Source: Pseudescherichia sp031979925
GTDB taxonomy: Bacteria > Pseudomonadota > Gammaproteobacteria > Enterobacterales > Enterobacteriaceae
Reading direction: 5' to 3'
Length of the DNA: 64,000 bases
NCBI RefSeq assembly: GCF_031979925.1
Contig: NZ_DALZFB010000013.1
Span: 26,905 to 90,904 of the forward strand
In this document: positions 52,970-62,733 of the stretch, in pieces
How positions within the stretch are numbered: the stretch's first letter is position 1
Layout: each line of letters begins with the position of its first letter
Position numbers and translations under genes: made by a program
Notes under the pieces: generated by a model
Databases searched by the model: none
What the model saw: only the letters and a program-made list of their open reading frames with translations
Told to the model about the DNA's origin: nothing

Positions 52970-53860
52970 ATGGATCTGCGCGATCTAAAAATCTTTCTCC
53001 ATTTGGCGGAGAGCCGCCACTTTGGCCGCAGCGCGCGGGCGATGCACGTCAGCCCGTCGACGCTTTCACGGCAGATCCAGCGCCTGGAGGAGGATCTCGG
53101 CCAGCCGCTGTTTGTGCGCGATAACCGCACCGTTACCCTGACCGAGGCGGGTGACGAACTACGTACCTTCGCCCAGCAAACGCTGCTCCAGTACCAGCAG
53201 CTGCGCCACACCATCGACCAGAAGGGTCCCTCGCTCTCCGGCGAGCTGCGGCTGTTCTGCTCGGTGACCGCGGCCTACAGCCATCTGCCACCGATCCTCG
53301 ACCGGTTTCGCGCCGAACACCCCTCCGTCGAGATCAAGCTGACCACCGGCGACGCCGCCGATGCAGTAGAGCGCGTGGTCACCGGCGAAGCGGATCTGGC
53401 GATTGCGGGCAAGCCGGAGATGATGCCCGGTGCGGTGGCCTTTTCAATGCTGGAGAATCTGGCGGTGGTGCTGATCGCCCCGGCGCTGCCCTGTCCGGTG
53501 CGCAGCCAGATTTCAGTTCCAGAGCCTGACTGGTCGACGGTGCCCTTTATCATGGCCGACCAGGGGCCGGTGAGGAAACGCATTGAGCTGTGGTTCCGGC
53601 GGCAGAAGATTAGCAACCCCTCGATCTACGCCACCGTTGGCGGTCATGAGGCAATGGTCTCGATGGTGGCTCTCGGCTGCGGCGTAGCGCTGATCCCGGA
53701 GGTGGTGCTGGAAAATAGCCCCGAGCCGGTGCGCAACCGCGTGATGATTCTAGAGCGCAGCGATGAGAAGACGCCGTTCGAGCTGGGCGTCTGTGCACAA
53801 AAAAAGCGGCTGCATGAGCCGCTGATTAGCGCGTTCTGGGAGATCCTGCCGAACCCTTAG
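52970..53860 (+). CDS. ilvY: LysR-type activator of ilvC
   Basis: Activates ilvC when acetolactate or acetohydroxybutyrate accumulate and represses itself. 296 residues (E. coli 297) with an N-terminal helix-turn-helix (VSPSTLSRQIQRLE near 24-37) and a LysR ligand domain. Divergent from ilvC; its stop overlaps the ilvA stop by four bases, tail to tail. Confidence 0.96.
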   Translation: MDLRDLKIFLHLAESRHFGRSARAMHVSPSTLSRQIQRLEEDLGQPLFVRDNRTVTLTEAGDELRTFAQQTLLQYQQLRHTIDQKGPSLSGELRLFCSVTAAYSHLPPILDRFRAEHPSVEIKLTTGDAADAVERVVTGEADLAIAGKPEMMPGAVAFSMLENLAVVLIAPALPCPVRSQISVPEPDWSTVPFIMADQGPVRKRIELWFRRQKISNPSIYATVGGHEAMVSMVALGCGVALIPEVVLENSPEPVRNRVMILERSDEKTPFELGVCAQKKRLHEPLISAFWEILPNP

Positions 53861-55401
53861 CCGGCAAGGAAGAAGCGGAACGCCGGGTTGTCGCTCTCGT
53901 TATGGCAGTAGTAGCCCAGCTCGCTCAGGCGGGTTTCGAAATCAGGTTCGTGCTCGCCCAGCTCAAAAGCGGCCAGCACCCGGCCATAGTCGGTGCCGTG
54001 GCTGCGGTAGTGGAACAGGGAGATGTTCCAGTGGGTGCCCAGGGTGTGCAGGAACTTCAGCAGCGCGCCGGGAGATTCCGGGAACTCAAAGCTGTAGAGA
54101 CGCTCCTTCAGCGGCTTCGACGGACGACCGCCCACCATGTAGCGCACGTGCAGCTTGGCCATCTCATCGTCGGAGAGATCGACCACGCTGTAGCCGCCCT
54201 CGTTCAGCAGAGCGAGGATCTCTTTACGCTCCTCCAGCCCGCGACTCAGGCGCACGCCGACAAATATGCAGGCGTCATGAGCATCGGCAAAGCGGTAGTT
54301 GAACTCGGTCACCGAGCGGCCGCCCAGCAGCTGGCAAAACTTCAGGAAGCTGCCCTTCTCTTCAGGAATAGTTACCGCCAGCAGGGCTTCACGCTGTTCA
54401 CCCAGCTCACAGCGTTCGGAGACGTAGCGCAGGCCGTGGAAGTTGACGTTCGCCCCGGAGAGCACGTGCGCCAGCCGCTCGCCGCGAATGTTGTGCTGGG
54501 CGATGTACTTCTTCATGCCCGCCAGCGCCAGCGCGCCGGAGGGCTCCGCCACCGCCCGCACATCCTCGAACAGATCCTTCATGGCGGCGCAGATCGCGTC
54601 GCTGTCGACGGTAATGATATCGTCGAGGTACTCCTGACAGACGCGGAAGGTCTCGTCACCAATGCGTTTAACCGCCACCCCTTCGGCAAATAGCCCAACC
54701 CGAGGCAGATCCACCGGATGCCCGGCGTCCAGCGCCGCCTTCAGGCAGGCGGAGTCCTCCGCCTCCACGGCAATCACCTTGATCTGCGGCATCAGCTGCT
54801 TGATCAGCACTGCCACGCCGGCCGCCAGACCACCACCACCAACCGGCACAAAGACGCGGTCGATGTGCGCATCCTGCTGGAGCAGCTCCAGCGCCAGGGT
54901 GCCCTGTCCGGCAATCACCATCGGATGATCGAACGGCGGCACCCAGGTAAAGCCCTGCTGCTGGGATAGCTCGATGGCTTTCGCTTTCGCTTCATCGAAG
55001 TTTGCCCCGTAGAGCAGCACTTCGCCGCCAAAGTTGCGTACCGCATCGACTTTGATATCCGCGGTGGCTACCGGCATGACGATCAGCGCCTTCAGCCCGA
55101 GACGTGCGGCCGAGAACGCCACCCCCTGCGCATGGTTGCCCGCTGACGCGGTAATCACGCCCCGCGCCTTCTGCTCTTCGGTCAGCCCGGCCATCATGGC
55201 GTAGGCCCCGCGCAGCTTGAAGCTGTGTACCGGCTGGCGGTCTTCACGCTTCACCAGGATCACGTTATCCAGCCGCGACGAGAGCTTCTCCATCTTTTGC
55301 AGCGGCGTCACCTGCACCGCTTCATAGACCGGCGCGCGCAGCACCGCTCGCAGATACTCCGCCCCCTCAGGGGCGGCGGACAAGGGTTGGGATTCGGCCA
55401 C
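53857..55401 (-). CDS. ilvA: Threonine deaminase (biosynthetic)
   Basis: PLP enzyme that makes 2-oxobutanoate from threonine, feedback-inhibited by isoleucine. 514 residues, as in E. coli. The PLP lysine is in HSFKLRGAY near 62 and the phosphate-binding loop is VGGGGLAAG near 187; two ACT-like regulatory domains fill the C-terminal third. It starts two bases after ilvD. Confidence 0.97.
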   Translation of the reverse strand: MAESQPLSAAPEGAEYLRAVLRAPVYEAVQVTPLQKMEKLSSRLDNVILVKREDRQPVHSFKLRGAYAMMAGLTEEQKARGVITASAGNHAQGVAFSAARLGLKALIVMPVATADIKVDAVRNFGGEVLLYGANFDEAKAKAIELSQQQGFTWVPPFDHPMVIAGQGTLALELLQQDAHIDRVFVPVGGGGLAAGVAVLIKQLMPQIKVIAVEAEDSACLKAALDAGHPVDLPRVGLFAEGVAVKRIGDETFRVCQEYLDDIITVDSDAICAAMKDLFEDVRAVAEPSGALALAGMKKYIAQHNIRGERLAHVLSGANVNFHGLRYVSERCELGEQREALLAVTIPEEKGSFLKFCQLLGGRSVTEFNYRFADAHDACIFVGVRLSRGLEERKEILALLNEGGYSVVDLSDDEMAKLHVRYMVGGRPSKPLKERLYSFEFPESPGALLKFLHTLGTHWNISLFHYRSHGTDYGRVLAAFELGEHEPDFETRLSELGYYCHNESDNPAFRFFLAG

Positions 55402-55403
55402 GG

Positions 55404-57254
55404 TTAGCCTCCCAGTTTGGATTTATCGCGTACTGCGCCTTTGTCTGCGCTGGTCGCGAGGGTGGCGTAGGCACGTAATGCAAAGGAGACCTGACGCTCG
55501 CGCGCTTTTGGTGTCCATGCTGCCGCACCGCGTGCCTCCTGCGCCTCACGGCGCGCAGCCAGCTCCTGATCGCTCACCTGCAGCTGGATGCCACGGTTTG
55601 GAATGTCGATAGCAATCATATCGCCATCTTCAATCAGCGCGATGCTACCGCCGCTGGCGGCTTCCGGAGAGACGTGGCCAATAGAGAGTCCAGAGGTGCC
55701 GCCGGAGAAACGTCCGTCAGTGATCAGCGCACAAGCTTTGCCGAGGCCCATTGATTTCAGGAAGGTGGTTGGGTAGAGCATCTCCTGCATTCCCGGTCCG
55801 CCTTTCGGCCCCTCGTAGCGGATCACCACCACGTCGCCCGCGACAACTTTGCCGCCAAGAATCGCCTCGACCGCATCGTCCTGGCTTTCGTACACCTTCG
55901 CCGGACCGGTAAATTTGAGGATAGAGTCATCAACGCCCGCAGTTTTAACGATACAGCCATTTTCCGCGAAGTTGCCGTACAGCACCGCCAGACCACCGTC
56001 TTTGCTGTACGCGTGTTCCAGCGAGCGGATGCAGCCTTCAGCGCGATCGTCATCCAGCGTATCCCAGCGACAATCTTGCGAGAACGCCTGGGTAGTACGA
56101 ATGCCCGCCGGACCCGCACGGAACATCTTTTTCACCGCCTCGTCCTGGGTCAGCATCACGTCATACTGCTCCAGCGTCTGCGGCAGCGTCAGTCCCAGCA
56201 CGTTTTTTACGTTACGGTTCATCAGCCCGGCGCGATCCAGCTCGCCGAGGATACCTAAAACGCCGCCGGCACGGTGCACATCTTCCATATGGTACTTCTG
56301 TGTGCTGGGAGCAACCTTGCAGAGCTGCGGCACCTTGCGCGACATCCTGTCGATGTCGGTCATGGTGAAGTCAATCTCAGCTTCCTGAGCCGCCGCCAGC
56401 AGGTGCAGAACGGTGTTGGTGGAGCCGCCCATAGCGATATCCAGCGTCATCGCATTTTCAAACGCGGCCTTGCTAGCGATGTTGCGCGGCAGCGCACTCT
56501 CATCGTCCTGCTCATAGTAACGTTTGGTCAGCTCGACAATACGTGAACCGGCATTGAGGAACAGCTGCTTACGATCGGCGTGGGTCGCCAGCAGCGAGCC
56601 GTTGCCCGGCTGCGACAGGCCCAGCGCTTCGGTCAGGCAGTTCATGGAGTTGGCCGTGAACATGCCGGAGCAGGATCCGCAGGTCGGACAGGCGGAGCGT
56701 TCAACCTGCTCGCTCTGCTCATCGGAGACTTTCGGGTCCGCGCCCTGGATCATGGCATCGACCAGGTCGAGCTTGATGATCTTATCGGAAAGCTTGGTTT
56801 TACCGGCTTCCATCGGGCCGCCGGAGACAAAAATAACTGGAATGTTCAGGCGCAGTGAGGCCATCAACATCCCCGGGGTGATTTTATCGCAGTTGGAGAT
56901 ACAGACCATGGCGTCCGCGCAGTGGGCGTTGACCATGTACTCCACCGAGTCGGCGATCAGCTCGCGAGACGGCAGTGAATAGAGCATGCCTCCGTGGCCC
57001 ATTGCGATACCGTCATCGACCGCAATGGTGTTGAACTCTTTTGCCACGCCGCCGGAGGCTTCAATCTGCTCGGCAACCAGCTTGCCCAGGTCGCGCAGAT
57101 GCACGTGGCCCGGCACGAACTGGGTGAAGGAGTTCACCACGGCGATAATTGGCTTACCGAAGTCGGCGTCGGTCATCCCGGTTGCGCGCCACAGCGCGCG
57201 GGCACCTGCCATGTTACGGCCGTGGGTGGTGGTAGCGGAACGGTACTTAGGCAT
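55404..57254 (-). CDS. ilvD: Dihydroxyacid dehydratase
   Basis: Iron-sulfur dehydratase, third common step for isoleucine and valine. The start is ATG 57254 (MPKYRSATTTHGRN), giving 616 residues as in E. coli. Cluster cysteines lie in ISNCDKITPGM near 122 and SACPTCGSCSGMF near 195; the C-terminal GRFSGGTSGLSIGH is intact. Between ilvE (62 bp) and ilvA (2 bp). Confidence 0.97.
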   Translation of the reverse strand: MPKYRSATTTHGRNMAGARALWRATGMTDADFGKPIIAVVNSFTQFVPGHVHLRDLGKLVAEQIEASGGVAKEFNTIAVDDGIAMGHGGMLYSLPSRELIADSVEYMVNAHCADAMVCISNCDKITPGMLMASLRLNIPVIFVSGGPMEAGKTKLSDKIIKLDLVDAMIQGADPKVSDEQSEQVERSACPTCGSCSGMFTANSMNCLTEALGLSQPGNGSLLATHADRKQLFLNAGSRIVELTKRYYEQDDESALPRNIASKAAFENAMTLDIAMGGSTNTVLHLLAAAQEAEIDFTMTDIDRMSRKVPQLCKVAPSTQKYHMEDVHRAGGVLGILGELDRAGLMNRNVKNVLGLTLPQTLEQYDVMLTQDEAVKKMFRAGPAGIRTTQAFSQDCRWDTLDDDRAEGCIRSLEHAYSKDGGLAVLYGNFAENGCIVKTAGVDDSILKFTGPAKVYESQDDAVEAILGGKVVAGDVVVIRYEGPKGGPGMQEMLYPTTFLKSMGLGKACALITDGRFSGGTSGLSIGHVSPEAASGGSIALIEDGDMIAIDIPNRGIQLQVSDQELAARREAQEARGAAAWTPKARERQVSFALRAYATLATSADKGAVRDKSKLGG

Positions 57255-57316
57255 GCTCTTTTTACTCCCAACTCTATTTAATAAATGGGACGGTGCGTGC
57301 CGTCCCATATTTATGC

Positions 57317-58246
57317 TTATTGGTTAACCTGATCCAACCAGCCGTACTTATCTTCTGTTTCGCCGGTGAACAGGCCGAAGAATGCTTGCTGGATGCGCTT
57401 GGTTACCGGGCCACAGCGGCCTTCGCCCACCTGGATACCGTCTACGCTGCGAACCGGGGTGATCTCGGCGGCGGTACCTGACATGAATACTTCATCGGCC
57501 AGGTAGAGGGATTCGCGGGAGAGCACCTGCTCGCGCACTTCGATACCCAGATCTTTCGCCAGCTTGATGATGGCGTCGCGGGTGATGCCCGGCAGCGCGG
57601 AGGAGGTGAACGGTGGGGTGAACAGAATACCGTCTTTCACTTCAAACAGGTTTTCACCCGCGCCTTCAGAGATGTAGCCGTTAACGTCCAGCGCAATCCC
57701 TTCCTGATAGCCGTGGCGGCGCGCTTCACTGCCCACCAGCAGGGAGGAGAGGTAGTTACCGCCCGCTTTCGCCGCGGTCGGGATCGTGTTTGGCGCAACG
57801 CGGTTCCAGGATGAGACCATCGCATCGATACCCTGGTCCAGCGCTTCCGCGCCCAGGTAGGCGCCCCACGGGAAGGCAGCGATGATCACATCAGTGCCGT
57901 AGCCGTCCGGCGGGTTCACGCCCATCCCGACGTCACCCACGAACACCAGCGGGCGAATATAGGCGCTGGTCAGGTTGTTTTTGCGGATCACCGCCCGGCA
58001 GGCTTCCATCAGTTCATCAACGCTTTGTGAAACCGGGAAACGATAGATTTTTGCTGAATCACGCAGACGCTGCATGTGTTCGCGATGGCGGAACACCACT
58101 GGCCCTTTGTGCGAATCGTAGCAGCGGATACCTTCAAATACGGAGGTACCGTAGTGCAACGCATGGGACATCACGTGTACTTTCGCTTCGCCCCACGGAA
58201 CCATCTCGCCATTGAACCAAATGTAGTCAGCTTTCTTCGTCGTCAT
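57317..58246 (-). CDS. ilvE: Branched-chain amino-acid aminotransferase
   Basis: PLP fold-type IV transaminase, last step for valine, isoleucine and leucine. 309 residues, as in E. coli. The PLP lysine is in TAAKAGGNYL near 160, with EGIRCYDS near 38 and FMSGTAAEITPV near 254. It follows ilvM by 17 bp. Confidence 0.97.
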   Translation of the reverse strand: MTTKKADYIWFNGEMVPWGEAKVHVMSHALHYGTSVFEGIRCYDSHKGPVVFRHREHMQRLRDSAKIYRFPVSQSVDELMEACRAVIRKNNLTSAYIRPLVFVGDVGMGVNPPDGYGTDVIIAAFPWGAYLGAEALDQGIDAMVSSWNRVAPNTIPTAAKAGGNYLSSLLVGSEARRHGYQEGIALDVNGYISEGAGENLFEVKDGILFTPPFTSSALPGITRDAIIKLAKDLGIEVREQVLSRESLYLADEVFMSGTAAEITPVRSVDGIQVGEGRCGPVTKRIQQAFFGLFTGETEDKYGWLDQVNQ

Positions 58247-58263
58247 TTTTCTTCCTTTTGCGC

Positions 58264-58527
58264 TCAGGCGCGGATTTGTTGTGTTGGGGTTGAACGTTGT
58301 TGGATCTCGACGCGCGCTACGTCGACCAGTTTGCTCAACTGGCTAAACAGTAATTCGACAGAGCGCGGGCTGGCAACGGTCAATTCAATATTTATGCTCT
58401 GCGCATCGGTGGCGGTTTCCATATTCATGGCGCAAATCTGAAAGCCACGGTGGCGGACCACGCGTAAAACGCGCTCTAACGTTTCCGGATTGAAGCGGGC
58501 CTGAACGGCGAGCTGATGTTGCATCAT
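58264..58527 (-). CDS. ilvM: Acetolactate synthase II small subunit
   Basis: 87-residue ACT-domain subunit that stabilises and activates IlvG. It overlaps ilvG by four bases. It begins MMQHQLAVQARFNPETL and has the ACT core SRSVELLFSQL-type segment. Confidence 0.95.
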   Translation of the reverse strand: MMQHQLAVQARFNPETLERVLRVVRHRGFQICAMNMETATDAQSINIELTVASPRSVELLFSQLSKLVDVARVEIQQRSTPTQQIRA

Positions 58528-60170
58528 GATAATTTCTCCAGCATTTGTGCGTTGCTTGCACCGGGTGGCACCAGGGGCCAGACGTTCTCAAGCTCATCGA
58601 TTGAGACATGAAGCAGGTAAGGCCCTTCGCTTGCGAGCATGGCATCAAGTGCCGCTTCAACCTGGTCTTTACGGGTGATGTGCTGGCCGGGAATGCCGAA
58701 GGCGCGGGCCAGCATAAGGAAATCGGGGTTGTCGGTCAGAGTGGTTTCGCTATAGCGCTCCTGGAAGAAGAGCTGCTGCCACTGGCGAACCATGCCTAAG
58801 CGTTGGTTATCCAGCAGGACGATCTTCAGCGGCAGCTGCTTTCGCTTCACGGTGCCCAGCTCCTGCACGTTCATCATGAAGGAGCCGTCACCGGAGATAC
58901 AGATGACGGTATCTTCCGGGCGCGCGACCTGTGCACCGACGGCGGCAGGCAGACCAAAGCCCATAGTGCCTAAGCCGCTGGAGGTGATGAAATTTTCCGG
59001 ACGGCTGTAGGTCATATGCTGCGCGGACCACATCTGATGCTGGCCCACATCAGTGGTGACAACGCTATCCTGCGGCTTGCGGTCAGAGAGCTGTTTTAAC
59101 AGCAGCGGCGCGTAGATAGCCTCGCCCGGGTGATCGTAACGCCACGCATATTCACGGCGCGTCTCCGCGGCATGCTGACGCCATGCATCAACCGCTAACG
59201 GCTGCTGCAAAGCGGGCAGCAGCGTATTGAGATCGCCCTGCAGCGCGACGTGCGCCTGACGCAGCTTATTCGTCTCTGCCGGATCGATATCCATATGGAT
59301 CACGCTGGCGTGCGGTGCGAAGGTGTTCAGCTTGCCGGTCACCCGGTCATCGAAGCGTGCGCCTACGGCGATGAGCAGATCGCACTCCTGCACCGCCAGG
59401 TTGGCCGCTTTGGTGCCGTGCATTCCCAGCATGCCTAAGTAGTATGGATAGTCCGCTTCGACCGCTCCCAGCCCTTTCAGCGTGCAGGTAGCGGGGATTT
59501 GGGTCGTGGCGATAAATTCACGCAGCGCCGGAACAGCCTGCGCCATACCTACGCCACCACCAACGTACAGCATCGGCTTCTGCGCCTGGGCCAGCATCCG
59601 ACGGGCCTCAGCCACATCAGCATGCGGGAAGGTATCATCATCCTCAACGGTAGAGAAATGCGGTTCCAGCTCGCCTACAGCAATCTGGATATCTTTTGGA
59701 ATATCAACCAGCACCGGACCTGGACGGCCTGAGTTTGCCACCTGGAACGCTTCCGCCATTACGCGCGGCAGCTCCTCCAGCGACTGCACCAGGAAGCTAT
59801 GCTTGGTGCAGGCCAGCGACAAACCGAGAACGTCCACTTCCTGAAACGCATCGGTGCCAATAAACGGCGAGGCAACCTGGCCGGTGATAGCGACAACGGG
59901 AACGGAGTCGAGCAACGCATCGGCGAGGCCGGTGATCAGGTTGGTGGCACCGGGACCCGACGTAGCGATGCAGACGCCGGTTTTGCCGGTAGAACGGGCA
60001 TAGCCGATAGCCGCCATTGCTGCGCCCTGCTCATGGCGACACAGGAGGTGTTCCACGCCGCCGTCATACAACGCATCGTAAACCGGCATAATTGCGCCAC
60101 CCGGATAACCGAAAACCGTTTCGACTCCCTGTGCCCGCAATGCATGTACTACCCATTGTGCCCCATTCAT
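58524..60170 (-). CDS. ilvG: Acetolactate synthase II large subunit (intact)
   Basis: TPP enzyme condensing pyruvate with pyruvate or 2-oxobutanoate. 548 residues in one open frame, unlike E. coli K-12, where ilvG is frameshifted and silent; so the valine-resistant isozyme is probably active here. The catalytic Glu is in CRHEQGAAM near 47, and the TPP motif GDGSFMMNVQEL is near 428. Starts two bases after the ilvX stop. Confidence 0.97.
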   Translation of the reverse strand: MNGAQWVVHALRAQGVETVFGYPGGAIMPVYDALYDGGVEHLLCRHEQGAAMAAIGYARSTGKTGVCIATSGPGATNLITGLADALLDSVPVVAITGQVASPFIGTDAFQEVDVLGLSLACTKHSFLVQSLEELPRVMAEAFQVANSGRPGPVLVDIPKDIQIAVGELEPHFSTVEDDDTFPHADVAEARRMLAQAQKPMLYVGGGVGMAQAVPALREFIATTQIPATCTLKGLGAVEADYPYYLGMLGMHGTKAANLAVQECDLLIAVGARFDDRVTGKLNTFAPHASVIHMDIDPAETNKLRQAHVALQGDLNTLLPALQQPLAVDAWRQHAAETRREYAWRYDHPGEAIYAPLLLKQLSDRKPQDSVVTTDVGQHQMWSAQHMTYSRPENFITSSGLGTMGFGLPAAVGAQVARPEDTVICISGDGSFMMNVQELGTVKRKQLPLKIVLLDNQRLGMVRQWQQLFFQERYSETTLTDNPDFLMLARAFGIPGQHITRKDQVEAALDAMLASEGPYLLHVSIDELENVWPLVPPGASNAQMLEKLS

Positions 60171-60172
60171 AG

Positions 60173-60223
60173 TTAGTTCCCCGTCGTAAATCGTGAGAAA
60201 CAGAATTTTATGCTACGACTCAT
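60173..60223 (-). CDS. ilvX: Small protein IlvX
   Basis: A 16-codon frame (MSRSIKFCFSRFTTGN) with a strong ribosome site (GAGGAG, seven bases before ATG), between the attenuator and ilvG. It matches the E. coli small protein IlvX in place, length and the KFCFSRF core. Function unknown; its stop two bases before ilvG suggests coupling. Confidence 0.85.
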   Translation of the reverse strand: MSRSIKFCFSRFTTGN

Positions 60224-60253
60224 TCTTTGCTCCTCGTTATTGTTTTAAGGTCA

Positions 60254-60286
60254 TAAAAAAACCCCCGGACCTTTCGGTGCGGGGGT
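60254..60286 (-). terminator. ilvGMEDA attenuator terminator
   Basis: On the minus strand CCCCCGCACC-GAAA-GGTCCGGGGG is followed by seven T. It is the terminator hairpin of the ilv attenuator, between ilvL and ilvX; stalling in ilvL would favour the antiterminator. Confidence 0.95.
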
Positions 60287-60309
60287 CTTAGTTCGTTAAG
60301 GCTTGTTTT

Positions 60310-60408
60310 TTAAGCCTTTCCTCGTCCAAGTGCAGCCCCGCACGGTGGGATAATAATCACCACCACGCTAATCACGACCAGGCTAATCACTCGTAGAAGG
60401 GCTGTCAT
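60310..60408 (-). CDS. ilvL: ilvGMEDA attenuator leader peptide
   Basis: 32 residues, beginning MTALLRVISLVVISVVV and ending GRGKA, as I recall for E. coli IlvL. It is packed with Leu, Val and Ile codons, so shortage of those charged tRNAs stalls the ribosome and lets transcription pass the downstream terminator. Confidence 0.97.
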   Translation of the reverse strand: MTALLRVISLVVISVVVIIIPPCGAALGRGKA

Positions 60409-60451
60409 TTTCTGTACTTTCTGGCTTCTTGTTCGAAGGAATACCTAAAGA

Positions 60452-60479
60452 GTTATCACAGTTTTTGCTAACGACACAA
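60452..60479 (-). promoter_or_regulatory. ilvL promoter (P2-like)
   Basis: On the minus strand TTGTGT (60479-60474), 16 bases, then GATAAC (60457-60452), in the same position as the E. coli ilv P2 promoter. The AT-rich tract upstream is typical of the IHF-bound UP region of this operon. No gene was seen in 60409-60728. Confidence 0.55.
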
Positions 60480-60728
60480 GATTTTTTTATAAGTTTTTTA
60501 TTGGAGTGACGACAGGTATTCATAAAACGTATTGTTTTATATAACAAAAAGATTAAGTGAAAATAATTCACCTGCGAACGATTTTTCGCGGCTGCGCGCC
60601 TGCTTCCAGCATTGGGCACGGGTTGCATCACTGATGAAAATAGTGCTGAACCCAGGCCGTAAAAACGCCGATGCGTAGCTGTCGGTGAAAATCCACGGAG
60701 GCATAATCCTGCCGTTACAGGAGGAGCT

Positions 60729-62249
60729 ATGTCACTGTCGGTTGTTTATACACGCGCGGCGTTAGGGATTACCGCCCCGCTCATTACGGTTGAGGTACAC
60801 ATTAGCGTGGGGCTTCCTGGCCTCACCATCGTTGGGCTGCCGGAAACTACAGTTAAAGAGGCGCGCGATCGCGTGCGCAGCGCCATCATCAACAGCGGCT
60901 ATACGTTTCCGGCAAAGAAGATCACCATTAACCTTGCGCCTGCGGATCTGCCTAAAGAGGGGGGACGATATGATTTACCTATCGCTATTGCGCTTCTGGC
61001 AGCCTCTGAGCAGCTCAATGCATCTCACTTAAGTCACTATGAGTTTGTTGGTGAGCTCGCGCTTACAGGCGCACTACGTGGCGTTACCGCGGCAATCTCC
61101 AGCGCCCAGGAGGCGATTAGCGCAGGCAGGCAGATTATCGTGGCCGAAGATAACGCAGCGGAGGTGGGGTTGATCGAAAGCTTTCGCAGCCTGACTGCCG
61201 GGCATCTTCAGGAGGTATGTGCCTTTCTCGAAGGGAAGTATCAGCTGCGGGAAGCCGCACCCGATATGGATACTCTCCCTGTAGCTGAAGACGACCTTAG
61301 CGACGTGATTGGTCAGGAGCAGGGAAAACGGGCTTTGGAGATCACCGCTGCGGGCGGCCATAACCTGTTACTCATTGGCCCCCCCGGTACGGGTAAGACC
61401 ATGCTGGCTAGCCGCCTGAATGGCCTGCTACCGCCGTTGAACAATCGGGAGGCGCTGGAGAGCGCGGCGATTGTTAGCCTGATCAATACCGCCATGCTAA
61501 AAAAACAGTGGCGGCGCAGACCCTTCCGCTCGCCGCATCACAGTGCATCCCTGACCGCTATGGTGGGCGGCGGATCGATTCCCGGACCTGGCGAGATTTC
61601 GCTGGCGCATAACGGCATCCTGTTTCTGGATGAGCTGCCGGAGTTTGAACGGCGCGTGCTGGATGCGTTACGTGAACCCATTGAGTCAGGGCAGATCCAT
61701 ATTTCGCGAACGCGGGCGAAGGTGACCTACCCCGCCCGTTTTCAGCTGATAGCGGCGATGAATCCCAGCCCTACCGGCCACTATCAGGGAAATCATAATC
61801 GTGCATCCCCAGAGCAGACGCTGCGTTATTTGAGCAAGCTCTCCGGGCCGTTTCTCGATCGCTTCGATCTCTCTCTGGAGATCCCTCTCCCCCCGCCGGG
61901 TCTGCTGCGTCAGACGGATAGCCGCAGCGAGCGTAGCGAGACGGTGCGCGCCCGTGTGCTGGCCGCACAGGCGATCCAGTACCAGCGGCAGCAGACGCTC
62001 AACGCCCGGCTTGAAAGCGCCGCTATACGCCAATACTGTCAGCTGGTGCCAGAGGATGCTGAATGGCTTGAAGAGACGCTTGCGCAGCTTGGGCTATCAA
62101 TACGTGCATGGCAACGCCTGCTTAAGGTGGCGCGTACGATTGCCGATCTGGAAGAGAGTGAAACGATACGCAGAGAACATCTACAGGAGGCGTTAGGTTA
62201 TCGCGCTATTGACCGCCTGCTCATTCACTTGCAGAAAATGATGGGATAA
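60729..62249 (+). CDS. yifB: ComM-family AAA+ ATPase YifB
   Basis: 506 residues, as in E. coli YifB. The family (Mg-chelatase-like, ComM) includes Vibrio ComM, a hexameric branch-migration helicase in natural transformation. N-terminal Lon-like fold (residues 1-170), Walker A GPPGTGKTML near 218, Walker B LFLDELPEF near 300, and the Mg-chelatase C-terminal helical domain. Ribosome site AGGAGGAG. Its role in a non-competent host is unclear. Confidence 0.94.
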   Translation: MSLSVVYTRAALGITAPLITVEVHISVGLPGLTIVGLPETTVKEARDRVRSAIINSGYTFPAKKITINLAPADLPKEGGRYDLPIAIALLAASEQLNASHLSHYEFVGELALTGALRGVTAAISSAQEAISAGRQIIVAEDNAAEVGLIESFRSLTAGHLQEVCAFLEGKYQLREAAPDMDTLPVAEDDLSDVIGQEQGKRALEITAAGGHNLLLIGPPGTGKTMLASRLNGLLPPLNNREALESAAIVSLINTAMLKKQWRRRPFRSPHHSASLTAMVGGGSIPGPGEISLAHNGILFLDELPEFERRVLDALREPIESGQIHISRTRAKVTYPARFQLIAAMNPSPTGHYQGNHNRASPEQTLRYLSKLSGPFLDRFDLSLEIPLPPPGLLRQTDSRSERSETVRARVLAAQAIQYQRQQTLNARLESAAIRQYCQLVPEDAEWLEETLAQLGLSIRAWQRLLKVARTIADLEESETIRREHLQEALGYRAIDRLLIHLQKMMG

Positions 62250-62276
62250 AAAAACAGGGGCCGTAGCCCCTGCAAC

Positions 62277-62615
62277 TTAATCGTCGGATTCGGTGTAATC
62301 TTCCGCACCTTCCATCTGCGGCTTACCACCGGAGAGGGTATGGAAGCGTTTCGGACGCTTAATGCGCGTCATATACTTACTCCAGACACGTTCCGCTTCG
62401 GTGACGGGCTCGCGTTGACCACGGCAGACGGCGACAAACAGCTCTTCTTCTTCGGTCACCGGCTCACGTTTGCCGAGATCGAGTTCATTGAAAGCATAAC
62501 CGTGCCGCTCCAGCAGCTGCGCCTCTTTGATGGTGAAATCACCATGACGAGAGAACCCGCGCGGGTAGTATTTGTTGTCGAAAAAACGATTAGTCGTCGT
62601 AAAGCTTTCCGCCAT
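62277..62615 (-). CDS. maoP: Macrodomain Ori organisation protein
   Basis: 112 residues from ATG 62615 (MAESFTTTNRFFDNKYY), matching E. coli MaoP (YifE). MaoP acts with the nearby maoS site to constrain the Ori macrodomain of the chromosome. The sequence has the conserved FTIKEAQLLERHGYAF segment and an acidic tail (EGAEDYTESDD). It diverges from hdfR; a maoS-like site would be expected in the 118-bp gap, not identified here. Confidence 0.94.
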   Translation of the reverse strand: MAESFTTTNRFFDNKYYPRGFSRHGDFTIKEAQLLERHGYAFNELDLGKREPVTEEEELFVAVCRGQREPVTEAERVWSKYMTRIKRPKRFHTLSGGKPQMEGAEDYTESDD

Positions 62616-62733
62616 CCTACACACTCCTAATTCTTTGGCCGAGCTATTTATGGCGCGGAGTATTAGTTACGCTTGACAGAGTGTAAAACAAAACATTTAA
62701 ATCATAACGACAAATAATTTTGCGGAGAAAGCT

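Noticed and set aside
60383..60631. 82-codon minus frame upstream of ilvL
   Set aside because: It covers the promoter and attenuator leader in another frame; ilvL explains the coding signal.
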